In this document: in pieces, positions 47,343 through 56,777 of the stretch
Numbering within the stretch: position 1 is the first letter of the stretch
Layout: every line of letters begins with the position of its first letter
Source: Novacetimonas maltaceti
GTDB taxonomy: Bacteria; Pseudomonadota; Alphaproteobacteria; Acetobacterales; Acetobacteraceae
Assembly (NCBI RefSeq): GCF_002906255.1
Contig: NZ_POTC01000014.1
Coordinates: 1-64,000, forward strand
Reading direction: 5' to 3'
Length of the DNA: 64,000 nt
Made by a program: the position numbers and the translations under genes
The notes under the pieces: generated by a model
The model's database searches: none
Seen by the model: the letters and a program-made list of their open reading frames with translations, nothing else
Told to the model about the DNA's origin: nothing

Positions 47343-48953
47343 TCATTCCCACTCGATCGTGCCGGGCGGTTTGGAGGTGATGTCATAGGTCACGCGGTTG
47401 ATGCCACGGATCTCGTTGACGATGCGGCCTGCAACACGGTTGAGGAAGCCCATGTCGAACGGATAGACATCGGCCGTCATGCCATCCGTGCTGGTGACGG
47501 CACGCAGCGCGCAGGCGTAATCATATGTGCGCCCATCGCCCATGACGCCCACGGTCCGCACCGGCAGCAGCACGGCAAAGGCCTGCCAGATGGCGTCATA
47601 CAGTCCTGCCGCGCGGATCTCCTCCAGGAAGACCGTATCGACGCGCCGCAGCAGGGCGAGCTTTTCGCGCGTGATCGCACCGGGGATACGGATGGCCAGC
47701 CCAGGTCCGGGGAACGGGTGGCGTCCGACGATCGCCTCGGGGATGTCAAGTTCGCGGCCAAGGGCACGGACCTCGTCCTTGAACAGTTCACGAAGCGGTT
47801 CGACCAGCTTCATCTTCATCCGCTCAGGCAGGCCACCGACATTATGGTGCGACTTGATGGTGACGGACGGACCGCCGGTGAAGCTGACGCTTTCGATGAC
47901 GTCGGGATACAGCGTCCCCTGTGCCAGGAACTCCGCCCCACCCAGCTTGGCGGCCTCTTCCTCGAACACCTCGATGAACAGGCGGCCGATGGTCTTGCGC
48001 TTGATCTCCGGATCGCTCACCCCCTCCAGCGCGGAAAGGAACAGGTCCGACGCATCGCGATGGATCAGGCGGATGTTGAAGCGGTCGCGGAACGTCTTGA
48101 TGACCTCATCCGCCTCCCCTGCGCGCAGGATGCCCGGATCGACGAAGATGCAGGTCAACTGGTCCCCGATGGCCTGATGGATCAGCACCGCCGCGACCGA
48201 GGAATCCACGCCACCCGACAGGCCGCAGATCACCCGGCCCTTGCCGACCTGTTCGCGGATGCGCGCGATTTCCATGTCGCGGAAACCGGCCATGGTCCAC
48301 GTGCCCCGGCACCCAACGACATCGTGGGTGAAATTGCGCAGCAGCGCCGCGCCATGGGGGGTATGGACCACCTCCGGATGGAACTGCACGCCATACAGGC
48401 GCCGCCCCTCGTCCGCGATGATGGCATAGGGCGCGCCCTCGCTCACGGCGACGGCCTGGAAACCGGGGGGCAGCTTCGTCACGCGGTCGCCATGGCTCAT
48501 CCAGACCTGTTCACGGCTGCCGCGCGCCCATGTACCACGGAACAGGGCGCAGTCCTTGATGATCTCGATATGGGCGCGACCGAACTCGCGATGCTCGTGA
48601 TGCTCCACGCTGCCGCCAAGCTGCAGGCACATGGCCTGCTGGCCATAGCAGATGCCCAGCACGGGCACGTTCAGGGCAAAGACGACATCCGGAATCCGTG
48701 GCGCGCCCTCGTCAAGCACGCTTGCCGGGCTGCCGGACAGGATGATCCCCTTCGGGGCAAAGGCGCGTATTTTCGCCTCATCACTGGAAAAGGGCCAGAT
48801 TTCGCAGTACACGCCGCTTTCACGGACGCGGCGCGCGATCAGCTGGGTCACCTGGCTGCCGAAATCAAGGATCAGGATCCGGTCTTCGTGCAGGGTCTCT
48901 TCCAGGACCTCTCCTGCGCTGTCGATCTGGGATGCTTTCACACTCTCGCTCAT
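47343..48953 (-). CDS. guaA: GMP synthase (glutamine-hydrolysing)
   Basis: GuaA converts XMP to GMP with glutamine and ATP in purine synthesis. The 536-residue protein has the class I glutamine amidotransferase domain ([29 protein letters not shown] with the nucleophile Cys, QFHPEV with the catalytic His). The ATP-pyrophosphatase domain follows ([20 protein letters not shown]), then the dimerisation domain with [30 protein letters not shown] and the standard C-terminus KPPGTIEWE. The ATG at 48953 gives a normal N-terminus; upstream codons are not conserved. The 3' end of guaA is a known integration site for mobile islands, and the dpd island lies on exactly that side. Confidence 0.97.
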   Translation of the reverse strand: MSESVKASQIDSAGEVLEETLHEDRILILDFGSQVTQLIARRVRESGVYCEIWPFSSDEAKIRAFAPKGIILSGSPASVLDEGAPRIPDVVFALNVPVLGICYGQQAMCLQLGGSVEHHEHREFGRAHIEIIKDCALFRGTWARGSREQVWMSHGDRVTKLPPGFQAVAVSEGAPYAIIADEGRRLYGVQFHPEVVHTPHGAALLRNFTHDVVGCRGTWTMAGFRDMEIARIREQVGKGRVICGLSGGVDSSVAAVLIHQAIGDQLTCIFVDPGILRAGEADEVIKTFRDRFNIRLIHRDASDLFLSALEGVSDPEIKRKTIGRLFIEVFEEEAAKLGGAEFLAQGTLYPDVIESVSFTGGPSVTIKSHHNVGGLPERMKMKLVEPLRELFKDEVRALGRELDIPEAIVGRHPFPGPGLAIRIPGAITREKLALLRRVDTVFLEEIRAAGLYDAIWQAFAVLLPVRTVGVMGDGRTYDYACALRAVTSTDGMTADVYPFDMGFLNRVAGRIVNEIRGINRVTYDITSKPPGTIEWE

Positions 48954-49152
48954 TCTCACTCTTTCGGTCGCGGCATGACGCATGCAACGCGCATGGCCCC
49001 TGCCGGGCCTGACGTTGCAGATGTCGGATATGCGTTGCCAGATGACGTAGCACAACATCATTGTGCATGTCGGCTGAATAAGTGGCCCGGCGGAGATATT
49101 GCGCCATCTTCGCATCTTGATTTTTTTCGGGGTGAAATCACATGGTTACAAC

Positions 49153-49554
49153 ATGAAAACCTTGCATGCCGGCCTGTTTTTCCTGATGGCGGCCACAGGC
49201 GCCGCGTTTTTTTCACCCGCATCGGCGCATGCGGCGGATGCCCAGCACGACCCGCTCGGGCTGTGGACCGGCACGCTGGTGGCCGACCAGGGCACGTGCG
49301 AGGAAACGCGCGCGCCTTCCACCTTCCAGGTGGACCAGACGCGCACGACCTTCACCCCCGCCGACGGGTCGGTCGCGCTGCGCGGCAAGCCCGAACCACA
49401 GCACCTGCACTACCACCTGCAGGCGCTCCTGACCCCGCCGGGCAGCAAGCCGTTCCCGATGGTGTTCGAGGCGCACCCCCAGGGCGACACGATCGTGGGC
49501 ACCTATGGCACGCCACGCTGCCGCGCGCATATCGTGCTGACCCGCCCGAACTGA
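49153..49554 (+). CDS. Exported hypothetical protein
   Basis: The 133-residue product starts MKTLHAGLFFLMAATGAAFF and has a clear signal peptide with a likely cleavage site after SPASAHA. The mature part (about 105 residues) is beta-rich with two cysteines (GTCEET and PRCRAH) that could form a disulfide. The pattern DPLGLWTGTLVADQ...DTIVGTYGTPRC recalls small lipocalin-like periplasmic proteins of acetic acid bacteria, but I do not recognise a named family. A start 18 codons upstream is possible but would spoil the signal peptide. It is divergent from guaA. Confidence 0.65.
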   Translation: MKTLHAGLFFLMAATGAAFFSPASAHAADAQHDPLGLWTGTLVADQGTCEETRAPSTFQVDQTRTTFTPADGSVALRGKPEPQHLHYHLQALLTPPGSKPFPMVFEAHPQGDTIVGTYGTPRCRAHIVLTRPN

Positions 49555-49641
49555 GGGCGGCGGACACCCTCACGCAATAGGCATCACCCATACCCTGTCC
49601 GCGCATGGCCTTTTGCGCGGGCCGGACGCTATAATGCCGGC

Positions 49642-50145
49642 ATGTCTGGGATCTCGACAATTTCCGGTGCGGTGCTTGCGGTCGTGACGCGTGGTGAACG
49701 CCTGCTGCTGGTGCAACGGCGCAATCCCCCGGACCAGGGGCTGTGGGGGTTTCCCGGCGGCCGCATCAATGCCGGGGAAAGCTTCATGCACGCCGCCGAG
49801 CGCGAACTGCACGAGGAAACGGGCTTCGTGACAGAGGCGCAGGGGCCGCTGACGGCCTTTGACCTCATCGACCGTGACGCAGGGGGTGTCCTGCGCTTCC
49901 ATTACCTGATCGTGGCGGTGAAATGCCGCGATACGGGGGCCGATACCCTGCGGGCGGGGGATGATGCGTGCGATGTCGGATGGTTCGACCTGTCACAAGT
50001 GCGTGACAATCCCGCCCTCTTCAGCAAGGGACTGCTGGAACTGGGGGAACTTGCGCTGTCGCCACGTGGGGTCATCGCCTGGCCCCACGCGACGCAGCAT
50101 CGCGGGGACGGCCGGGTTCCAGTGACCGAAGGGACAGACACATGA
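49642..50145 (+). CDS. NUDIX hydrolase
   Basis: The 167-residue protein has a complete NUDIX box, GGRINAGESFMHAAERELHEETGF, shown by G-x5-E-x7-REL-x-EET-G from residue 38. NUDIX enzymes cleave nucleoside diphosphates linked to other groups. The start LVQRRNPPDQGLWGFPGG and the short length resemble the MutT/ADP-ribose pyrophosphatase-like ADPRase group. Its last four bases overlap the receiver-domain gene (ATGA), so the two are coupled. The substrate cannot be told from sequence. Confidence 0.85.
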   Translation: MSGISTISGAVLAVVTRGERLLLVQRRNPPDQGLWGFPGGRINAGESFMHAAERELHEETGFVTEAQGPLTAFDLIDRDAGGVLRFHYLIVAVKCRDTGADTLRAGDDACDVGWFDLSQVRDNPALFSKGLLELGELALSPRGVIAWPHATQHRGDGRVPVTEGTDT

Positions 50146-50510
50146 CACACAGCCGCCGCGTCCTTGTCATTGAAGACGAGGAAATGATCGCGAACCTGCT
50201 CCTGACCGTCATCGAGGCGTCGGGCCTTCAGGTGACCTCATGCCCCAGCGTGGCCTGCGCGATGGAGACACTGTCACACGACACGTTCGATGCGGCACTG
50301 GTGGACCTGACGCTGCCTGATGGCGCACCGGATGGGGTGATCGCGGCCCTGCGCGCAAAGGACGTGCCGGTCATCCTCATCAGTGGGGATCCTGACCGCC
50401 TTGGCCGTCATCCGGACCTTCCGGGGCTGAGCAAGCCGTTCCGCATGAAGGCGCTGATGGCGCAGCTTGAGTCCTGTCTTGCGGCCCGGATGCCCGCGTC
50501 ACCGCCATAA
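50142..50510 (+). CDS. Stand-alone response-regulator receiver protein
   Basis: The 122-residue protein is a single receiver domain with no output domain. The acidic pair is in RVLVIEDEEMIANLL (Glu-Asp-Glu), the phospho-acceptor Asp in AALVDLTLPDG, the conserved Ser in VILISGDP, and the Lys in GLSKPFRM. Such CheY-like or FixJ-receiver proteins pass phosphate between partners. No histidine kinase is near. The last 131 bases overlap the 3' end of the convergent GT39 gene. Confidence 0.85.
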   Translation: MTHSRRVLVIEDEEMIANLLLTVIEASGLQVTSCPSVACAMETLSHDTFDAALVDLTLPDGAPDGVIAALRAKDVPVILISGDPDRLGRHPDLPGLSKPFRMKALMAQLESCLAARMPASPP

Positions 50511-51978
50511 GAGTGCGCGACAGGACGGCAACCTCCGGCCGCAGGTCCGGCGGCACCGGATCGTTCATGCGTACGCGATAGACATCCAGCCTTTCGGCAT
50601 CGCGGATACGTCCATGGCGGGTCACGCTGCCCACGGGTTCGACCGAGGCGAAATACCGCCGGTCGAACGTGCGCCGGGGATTGCACAGCATCAGTCCCTC
50701 GCCCCGGATCTCATGCGGCAGGTTGAACAGCGCCCATCGCGGCTCCATCGCGACCACGACGCGACGCGGCAGGTACAGCGCCAGTTCGGATGCCGTGCCG
50801 TAATCGCAGGCCGTGACGAAATCGCCCGGCATGGCGCGTCCCTCCACCTCCTGCGCAAGTTCGGGCCATCCCCCTACCTGCCGCAGCATGACATCCGTGT
50901 GCGCGGACAGTGACAGGGGTTCGAACGCGGCCTGGATGAAGACCAGAGCGCACATGCCCCCTCCCAGCATCACGGCGGGCTTCCACCCTTTCCACGCGAC
51001 CTGCGCCGCCGCGACCGCCAGCAGCGGGTAGATGATGACCGGCCAGTTCGCCTGCACCCGGTCGCCCAGCGCATGCGTCACGAACACGGCCGTGGGCACC
51101 AGCATCATCCACAGCAGGACACCCTGCGCCGGCACGCGCCGCGCATTGCGCGCCACCAGCACCGCCCCCGCCATGAACAGCACGAAGATGCCCGGCGTCG
51201 CCAGCCCCACCTGCCCGCCAACCAGTTCGCCAAGGAAGCCAAGCGCACGCCCCGCATGCCAGTCCCCCACACGCCCCCCCTGCCGCAGCAGGCTGGCCCA
51301 GTGGTGGGTCGCGTTCCACCAGATCACGGGCGAGATGACGGCCACCGCCACCAGAGCGCCCGCCCATGGCGCGGGACGACGCAGCCAGGCGCGTCCCGTG
51401 CGGTGCAGCACCAGCCACGCCACAATTCCCGCACCGGGCAGGACGGCGGTATATTTGCTGTCGAACGCCAGCCCCAGCGCCGCCCCGCAGACCAGCCACC
51501 AGCATGCCCGCCCCGTCGCCATCAGCCGCCCGACCGCCCATAGCATGAGCGTGGTGAAGAACAGCAGCGGCGTATCGGGCGTCATGACCACCGCATTGAC
51601 CCCCATTGCCAACGTCGCCTGCAGCAGCGCCACGCCACGGATGCCCGCCACACGCGCCGCCTCGCCGGGGGCTTCGGGAGCGGGCGCATGAAAGTCGCGG
51701 ACTGCCTGCGCCAGGAACGGGATCGCGGCCATGGCGGCCACCGTCCCGATCCAGCGGATGCCCGCCCCGCCATCGCCGAACAGCGCGCATCCGGCACGGA
51801 TCCACACCGCGACCATCGGGGGATGGTCCAGATACCCCATCGCGGGCGCATGGGCCCAGACCCAGTAATAGGCCTCGTCCGGGGAGACGGGCAGGTACCA
51901 GCCAAGGACAAGCCGCAGGCACAGCGTCACCACCAGCAGCCAGCACCATGAGCGCAATGACGTCACCGGATTTTCCAT
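50380..51978 (-). CDS. GT39-family glycosyltransferase (ArnT/PMT-like membrane protein)
   Basis: The 532-residue membrane protein has about ten hydrophobic segments. The GT39 signature lies in the first periplasmic loop (LPVSPDEAYYWVWAHAPAMGYLDHPPMVAVWI), with the catalytic Asp in the DEAYY motif. MTPDTPLLFFTTLMLWAVGRL and FDSKYTAVLPGAG fit the family. Such enzymes move sugars from polyprenyl phosphate to lipid or protein on the outer face of the inner membrane. The last 43 codons are low-complexity and overlap the receiver-domain gene on the other strand. Its start overlaps the remains of a GT2 gene that would normally make its lipid-linked donor. Confidence 0.82.
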   Translation of the reverse strand: MENPVTSLRSWCWLLVVTLCLRLVLGWYLPVSPDEAYYWVWAHAPAMGYLDHPPMVAVWIRAGCALFGDGGAGIRWIGTVAAMAAIPFLAQAVRDFHAPAPEAPGEAARVAGIRGVALLQATLAMGVNAVVMTPDTPLLFFTTLMLWAVGRLMATGRACWWLVCGAALGLAFDSKYTAVLPGAGIVAWLVLHRTGRAWLRRPAPWAGALVAVAVISPVIWWNATHHWASLLRQGGRVGDWHAGRALGFLGELVGGQVGLATPGIFVLFMAGAVLVARNARRVPAQGVLLWMMLVPTAVFVTHALGDRVQANWPVIIYPLLAVAAAQVAWKGWKPAVMLGGGMCALVFIQAAFEPLSLSAHTDVMLRQVGGWPELAQEVEGRAMPGDFVTACDYGTASELALYLPRRVVVAMEPRWALFNLPHEIRGEGLMLCNPRRTFDRRYFASVEPVGSVTRHGRIRDAERLDVYRVRMNDPVPPDLRPEVAVLSRTLMAVTRASGPQDRTQAAPSAPSCGTACSAPEGPDDGQGGQDPH

Positions 51979-52292
51979 ATGAGGGTGGAGGACACGGCAT
52001 AATTCCAGACCGCGGCGATCGCCGCGCGACTGCGGAAGATGAACGGGATTTGCGCCACGCGCAGGGGCATCGGGACCGACATGATGATGTCGAGCAGGAT
52101 CTTGAACCCCGTGCCCGACAGGCGGGGCGCGGTCGCGGTGAACAGGGCGCGGCGGATCGCGAAAAAGCCGCTCATCGGGTCACTGACATCCACGGGCATG
52201 AACCTGCGCGCCACCCGCATGCCAGCATCCGACATCAGCGTCCCCATCCTTCCGGCAGGCCGTGGCCCGTGCATGGCCACGCCATGATGCAA
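51963..52292 (-). pseudogene. Remnant of a GT2 polyprenyl-phosphate sugar transferase
   Basis: The 109-codon frame contains DVSDPMSGFFAIRRALFTATAPRLSGTGFKILLDIIMS and AQIPFIFRSRA, a strong match to the middle of dolichol/polyprenyl-phosphate mannosyl- or glucosyltransferases. The N-terminal catalytic part (the DDxSxD region and substrate Asp residues) is missing. The normal GESKL continuation after the FRSRA segment is replaced by unrelated sequence. It is therefore truncated at both ends and most likely non-functional. It sits directly before the GT39 gene, the usual partner of such an enzyme. Confidence 0.75.
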
Positions 52293-52751
52293 TCAGACCG
52301 GGACACCCGGCCGTTCAAGGCTGCTGCGGATGGTCTGCAGCGTCTGGACCCGGACCACATGGGCCGCTTCGGTCAGGCGGCGCGTCAGCATGTTTTCATG
52401 CGTCGCGTCACGCGCGACCAGACGCACGAGGAAATCCCCCCCGCCGCGGATCATGTGGCATTCGCGCACTTCGGGCCATGCCGAAATCTCCGCCTCGAAC
52501 GCGGAAAGGACCGCCTCCTTCTGGCTGTCGAGGCCGATGAGGGCGAACAGCGTGATCGACCAGCCAAGGCTCGCCGCGTCGGTCTGTGCATGATAGCCGA
52601 GGATGACCTTCTCCTCCTCCAGCCGCCTGACACGACGCAGGCATGGCGGGGCGGAGATGCCCACCCGGCGCGCCAGTTCGACATTCGTCATGCGTCCATC
52701 GGCCTGAAGTTCGGCAACAATCCGCCGGTCAATCGCGTCGAGTTCCGTCAT
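52293..52751 (-). CDS. Lrp/AsnC-family transcriptional regulator
   Basis: The 152-residue protein has the Lrp winged helix (LDAIDRRIVAELQADGRMTNVELARRVGISAPPCLRRVRRLEEEKVILGYHA). The C-terminal RAM domain for amino acid binding follows (VRECHMIRGGGDFLVRLVARDATHENML). I start it at the ATG at 52751 to match the family N-terminus (MTELDAIDRRI). A longer start at 52778 with a GGGGA site four bases upstream is also possible. It is divergent from trxB. Its 3' end touches the GT2 remnant. Confidence 0.85.
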   Translation of the reverse strand: MTELDAIDRRIVAELQADGRMTNVELARRVGISAPPCLRRVRRLEEEKVILGYHAQTDAASLGWSITLFALIGLDSQKEAVLSAFEAEISAWPEVRECHMIRGGGDFLVRLVARDATHENMLTRRLTEAAHVVRVQTLQTIRSSLERPGVPV

Positions 52752-52917
52752 CCGTTCCGCCATGCACGTTGCAATCATAATTCCCCGGGATCGTCATCAT
52801 GTCCCGATATGCGATGATGACGCCTCTCCTACCGCAACCCTTGCCTTCACGCCAGTGGACGATCATACCATTCCCGTCATCATCCCTCCGACCACTGATT
52901 CAACCGGTTCTGATCCC

Positions 52918-53895
52918 ATGCCCAACACATATACCACCGACCTGCTTGTCATCGGCGCAGGCCCCGCCGGATACACGGCCGCCATCTATGCCGCGCGCGC
53001 CAGCCTGTCCCCCATCCTTGTCGCCGGGCTGCAGCCGGGGGGACAGTTGATGATCACGACGGATGTCGAGAACTATCCCGGGTTCGCCAAGGGCGTGCAG
53101 GGACCCGAACTGATGATGCAGATGGCGGCGCAGGCCGAACATGTCGGCACGAAGCTGGTGGATGACATCATCGTCTCGTGCAGCCTGACGCGCGATGCGC
53201 AGACGGGCCTGTTCCGTGCGGTCGGGGATTCGGAAGACATCTACCTTGCCCGCAGCGTCGTCATCGCCACCGGCGCGCAGGCGCGCTGGCTGGGGATCCC
53301 GGGCGAAAAGGAATACCAGGGCAATGGCGTATCGGCCTGCGCGACATGCGACGGCTTCTTCTATCGCGGCAGGCGCGTGGTCGTCATCGGTGGCGGCAAC
53401 ACGGCGGTGGAGGAAGCGCTCTACCTGACGCACCACGCAACCCACGTCACCCTGATCCACCGGCGCGACACGCTGCGCGCGGAAAAGATCCTGCAGGACC
53501 GCCTGTTCGCCAACCCGCGCATTTCGGTCATGTGGAACACGGTGGTCGATCGCATCATCGCATCGGGGACGCCGCCGGTCGTCACCAGCATCGAAGTTCA
53601 CGATACCGTGACGAACACCCCCTCCACGGTGGAGACCGACGGCGTGTTCGTCGCCATCGGCCACAGCCCGAACACCGAACTGTTCAAGGGGCAGATCGAC
53701 ATCGACGCGGAAGGCTACATCACCACCACGCCCGGCAGTACCCGCACATCGGTCGCGGGCGTGTTCGCGGCGGGCGACGTGCAGGACAGGATCTTCCGCC
53801 AGGCCATCACGGCAGCGGGCACCGGATGCATGGCGGCGCTGGAAGCCGAACGGTTCCTGGCAGAAAATCCGTCACAAACTGGCCATAGTTCTTGA
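52918..53895 (+). CDS. trxB: Thioredoxin reductase
   Basis: TrxB passes electrons from NADPH through FAD to thioredoxin. The 325-residue protein has an FAD site (DLLVIGAGPAGYTAAIYAARA), the redox motif SACATCDGFFYRG (Cys141 and Cys144), the NADPH site VVVIGGGNTAVEEALYLTHHA and the C-terminal FAD segment GVFAAGDVQDRIFRQAITAAGTGCMAA. The ATG at 52918 matches the family N-terminus; the longer frame upstream is not conserved. The gene is followed 78 bases later by a LysR regulator on the same strand, with the Lrp gene divergent. Confidence 0.95.
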   Translation: MPNTYTTDLLVIGAGPAGYTAAIYAARASLSPILVAGLQPGGQLMITTDVENYPGFAKGVQGPELMMQMAAQAEHVGTKLVDDIIVSCSLTRDAQTGLFRAVGDSEDIYLARSVVIATGAQARWLGIPGEKEYQGNGVSACATCDGFFYRGRRVVVIGGGNTAVEEALYLTHHATHVTLIHRRDTLRAEKILQDRLFANPRISVMWNTVVDRIIASGTPPVVTSIEVHDTVTNTPSTVETDGVFVAIGHSPNTELFKGQIDIDAEGYITTTPGSTRTSVAGVFAAGDVQDRIFRQAITAAGTGCMAALEAERFLAENPSQTGHSS

Positions 53896-53973
53896 CCTGC
53901 ACTGGTATTTCCTTCACCACAGCCAGAACGTCATAACAAATGGCAAATTTAGAATTAGGAACGGAGTCAACGC

Positions 53974-54858
53974 GTGGACTGGGATAAACTCCGGATATTT
54001 CATGCAGTAGCCGAGGCTGGGTCCTTCACCCACGCCGGCGACGTGCTTAACCTGAGCCAGTCTGCGGTCTCCCGACAGATCTCCGCTCTGGAAGAAGCGC
54101 TGCAGGTTCCCCTCTTCCATCGGCACGCACGTGGCCTGATCCTGACCGAACAGGGCGAGACCCTGAACCAGACGGTGCGTGAGGTCTTCTCCAAGCTGGC
54201 GATGACGCAGTCACTGCTGACGGAAAGCAAGGAAAAGGCGGCAGGACGCCTGCGGGTCACGACCACGACCGGGTTCGGCACCTGCTGGCTGACGCCGCGC
54301 CTGCACCGGTTCATGGACACCAACCCCGATATCTCCATCACCCTGATCCTTGAGGACAACGACCTCGATCTGGGCATGCGTGAGGCGGATGTCGCGGTGC
54401 GCATGCACCCGCCGCGCCAGCCCGACCTGATCCAGCGGCACCTGGCGGATTTCCCCCTGCCGATCTATGCCGCGCAGTCCTACCTCAACGAACACGGCAC
54501 CCCCACCACGCTGGAGGAGCTTAACGCCCACAAGCTGGTGCTGTTCGGCGGGTATCATCCGCCGGTGCCGCACATCAACTGGCTGGCGGAAACCGGGGTG
54601 CCGTCGGACGAACGCCGCCAGGCGCGGCTGGAGGTCAACAGCCTTGCCGCCATGGCCGGCGCCATTGCCGCCGGCATCGGAATCGGGTCGATCCCGCTCT
54701 ATGCCGCGAACCAGTATCCCAACCTTGTAAAGATCCTGCCCGAAGTGCCGCTTCCCACCGTGGATGCCTATTTCGTGTATCCGGAGGAGCTGCGCACCTC
54801 CAAGCGCGTGGCCGTGTTCCGTGACTTCCTGCTGGCGGAAATCAACGCCCGCCACTAA
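53974..54858 (+). CDS. LysR-family transcriptional regulator
   Basis: The 294-residue protein has the LysR winged helix (WDKLRIFHAVAEAGSFTHAGDVLNLSQSAVSRQISALEEAL) and a periplasmic-binding-like effector domain (GRLRVTTTTGFGTCWLTPRL, DLGMREADVAVRMHPP, AAMAGAIAAGIGIGSIPLY). It starts at a GTG with GGAG eight bases upstream. It lies just downstream of trxB and ends with a good terminator. Target genes cannot be named; the closeness to trxB suggests a possible redox or stress connection. Confidence 0.88.
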   Translation: MDWDKLRIFHAVAEAGSFTHAGDVLNLSQSAVSRQISALEEALQVPLFHRHARGLILTEQGETLNQTVREVFSKLAMTQSLLTESKEKAAGRLRVTTTTGFGTCWLTPRLHRFMDTNPDISITLILEDNDLDLGMREADVAVRMHPPRQPDLIQRHLADFPLPIYAAQSYLNEHGTPTTLEELNAHKLVLFGGYHPPVPHINWLAETGVPSDERRQARLEVNSLAAMAGAIAAGIGIGSIPLYAANQYPNLVKILPEVPLPTVDAYFVYPEELRTSKRVAVFRDFLLAEINARH

Positions 54859-54884
54859 TTGCGCCCGCACATGACAGACCAATG

Positions 54885-54918
54885 AAAAAAGGCCCTGCCA
54901 TGATGGCAGGGCCTTTTT
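54885..54918. terminator. Bidirectional intrinsic terminator between lysR and ihfB
   Basis: Perfect ten-base arms GGCCCTGCCA and TGGCAGGGCC with a three-base loop are preceded by AAAAAA and followed by TTTTT, so the hairpin can end transcription from either side. It lies between convergent genes. Confidence 0.9.
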
Positions 54919-54954
54919 CGTAATGTGGCAGCCATGGATGTTGCGGGATCCCCG

Positions 54955-55251
54955 TCAGCCGTCCGCCCCATCCTGATGGTTCACCCGTTCACGCAGTTCC
55001 TTGCCTGCCTTGAAAAACGGGACGACCTTTTCCTCCACCGCGACGATTTCACCCGTGCGCGGGTTACGGCCCGTGCGCGAATCCCGCTTTTTTACCGTGA
55101 ATGCGCCAAAACCACGCAATTCGACCCGGTCGCCCCGCGCCAGCGCCGCACTGATTTCATGAAATATGGTCTGTACAATCTGCTCTATGTCACGAGCGGG
55201 AAGATGTGGATTGGCTGCGGCAAGTTCGGCAATCAACTCCGATTTGGTCAT
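54955..55251 (-). CDS. ihfB: Integration host factor beta subunit
   Basis: IHF bends DNA at WATCAANNNNTTR sites and takes part in recombination, replication and transcription. The 98-residue protein begins [30 protein letters not shown] and has [22 protein letters not shown] with the conserved beta-arm motif GRNPRTG and its intercalating Pro. The ATG at 55251 has GAGGGA seven bases upstream. sppA lies just upstream on the same strand, a common pairing in alphaproteobacteria. It is relevant to the IHF-like site in the CRISPR leader of this window. Confidence 0.93.
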   Translation of the reverse strand: MTKSELIAELAAANPHLPARDIEQIVQTIFHEISAALARGDRVELRGFGAFTVKKRDSRTGRNPRTGEIVAVEEKVVPFFKAGKELRERVNHQDGADG

Positions 55252-55276
55252 CCTGCTTCCCTCTGTCTTATGTAAA

Positions 55277-56221
55277 TTAAGGTTTCCAGATCGCAACGGC
55301 TCCGTCAAGATCGCCGGCGGGCCTGAACAGCCCCTCCAGACGATCCGATTCCGTAACAATACCCAAGACACTTCCCAGCAGATGCCGCATCCAGTCAAGG
55401 CGAAATGACGAACGCGGTTTCATATCCTCAACATCAACATTGTCAGGCAGATGGAGGGTGTTGATCAACCATTCCTTTGCCTCCTGCTCTCCCCCGATCT
55501 GGTCCACCAGGCCAAGCGACAGGGCCTGCGCGCCAGTATAGGGCCGTCCGTCCGCCAGTTCGAGCACCCTTTCACGCGGGATGTGCCGTCCCTGCGCCAC
55601 CATGGTGACAAACATGTCATACAGGTCGGACACCACGCCCTGCAGCATCTGCCGCCCCTGCGGGGAGAGGGGCTGCACGACGGACGGCTGCCCCTTCATC
55701 GGGCCGGAAACCAACTGATCGACATGCACCCCCACCCTGTCGAGCAGGCCCGACACATCGGGGGCCTGCATGATGACGCCGATGGACCCGGTCAGGGTGG
55801 AATGATGGGCGAACAGGCGCTGCGCGGGAACGGCGATCATGTATCCCGCCGACGCGGCAAGGCTGCCCATCGATACCGCGACGGGCTTGTGCCGCGCGAA
55901 TTCCGCAACGGCATCGTGCAGCGTCTCGCCCCCGGTGACGGCGCCACCGGGGGTGTTGATATCCAGCAGCATGCCCTTGACGGCGGGGTCGGTGCGGGCC
56001 TTGCGGATCAGGGCGAGCGTCCTGGTGGTATCGGCGCCGACCACGCCCTCTATACGCAGGCGTACAATATGGTCGCGGGCCGGAACATGCCCGCTCCATA
56101 CGGCCCGGCCTGCCACGGCCAGAAGGCCGCAGGCAAATATGGCGACCGCCGCAATACGCCATAGCACCAGCCGCCGCCGCAGGGACTGGCGTTCCAGTGT
56201 CATATCTGCATCAAACGCCAT
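55277..56221 (-). CDS. sppA: Signal peptide peptidase SppA (S49 family)
   Basis: SppA is a membrane-bound serine peptidase that degrades cleaved signal peptides. The 314-residue protein is of the short (single-domain) form. It has an N-terminal membrane segment ([22 protein letters not shown]), the block [37 protein letters not shown], with the nucleophile Ser, and [10 protein letters not shown]. The Lys of the Ser-Lys dyad is expected near GPMKGQPS. I use the ATG at 56221; a GTG three codons earlier is possible. It precedes ihfB by 25 bases. Confidence 0.9.
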   Translation of the reverse strand: MAFDADMTLERQSLRRRLVLWRIAAVAIFACGLLAVAGRAVWSGHVPARDHIVRLRIEGVVGADTTRTLALIRKARTDPAVKGMLLDINTPGGAVTGGETLHDAVAEFARHKPVAVSMGSLAASAGYMIAVPAQRLFAHHSTLTGSIGVIMQAPDVSGLLDRVGVHVDQLVSGPMKGQPSVVQPLSPQGRQMLQGVVSDLYDMFVTMVAQGRHIPRERVLELADGRPYTGAQALSLGLVDQIGGEQEAKEWLINTLHLPDNVDVEDMKPRSSFRLDWMRHLLGSVLGIVTESDRLEGLFRPAGDLDGAVAIWKP

Positions 56222-56312
56222 GCGGTTCACGCGACTTCATGACTGCGACGACAGGGAACCGGAACAGGACCCGGCCATGGCATCCCATGGCCGGGCATCA
56301 TCATGTCCTGTT

Positions 56313-56777
56313 TCAGGATGCCTTGCGTCCACGACGCTGCTTGGCCGGGGTTTCGGCGCTGCCTTCGCTCGGCGCTGCGGTGATCTTGCGTCCCAGGCCG
56401 ATTTCACGCGCCAGGGTGGAACGGCGTTCGGCATAGTTGGGGGCGACCATGGGATAGTCGCTCGGCAGGCCCCAGCGCTCACGGTACTGTTCGGGCGTCA
56501 TGCCATACGCGCTCTGCAGGTGCCGCTTGAGCATCTTGAGCTTCTTGCCGTCTTCAAGGCAGACGATGTAGTCGGGGAAGACGGAACGCTTGATCGGCAC
56601 GGCGGGCTGCAGCTTTTCAGGTTCGACCTGCGGCTGATCAAGGGATGTGAGGGCCTGATACACCTGCTTGATGAGATCAGGAACAGTATCCGCCCCGACG
56701 GCGTTATTGGAAACATGAGCCGACACGATCTGCGTGGTCAGTTCAAGAAAAGAGAAATCCTGTTCAGCGTCAGACAT
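56313..56777 (-). CDS. MucR/Ros-family transcriptional regulator
   Basis: The 154-residue protein matches the MucR/Ros family throughout: LTTQIVSAHVSNN near the N-terminus, then VFPDYIVCLEDGKKLKMLKRHLQSAYGMTPEQYRERWGLPSDYPMVAPNYAERRSTLAREIGLGRK. The zinc finger has CLED in place of the classic C-x2-C, so the second ligand is Asp, a variant known in some family members. Such proteins bind AT-rich promoters and control cell-surface and cell-cycle genes in alphaproteobacteria. The ATG at 56777 fits the family N-terminus. It is monocistronic. Confidence 0.92.
   Translation of the reverse strand: MSDAEQDFSFLELTTQIVSAHVSNNAVGADTVPDLIKQVYQALTSLDQPQVEPEKLQPAVPIKRSVFPDYIVCLEDGKKLKMLKRHLQSAYGMTPEQYRERWGLPSDYPMVAPNYAERRSTLAREIGLGRKITAAPSEGSAETPAKQRRGRKAS

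Noticed and set aside
47343-47370. Integrative element attachment site with flanking direct repeat
   Set aside because: I found no second copy of the guaA end and no integrase in the window, so it is reported only as a hypothesis and not as a feature.
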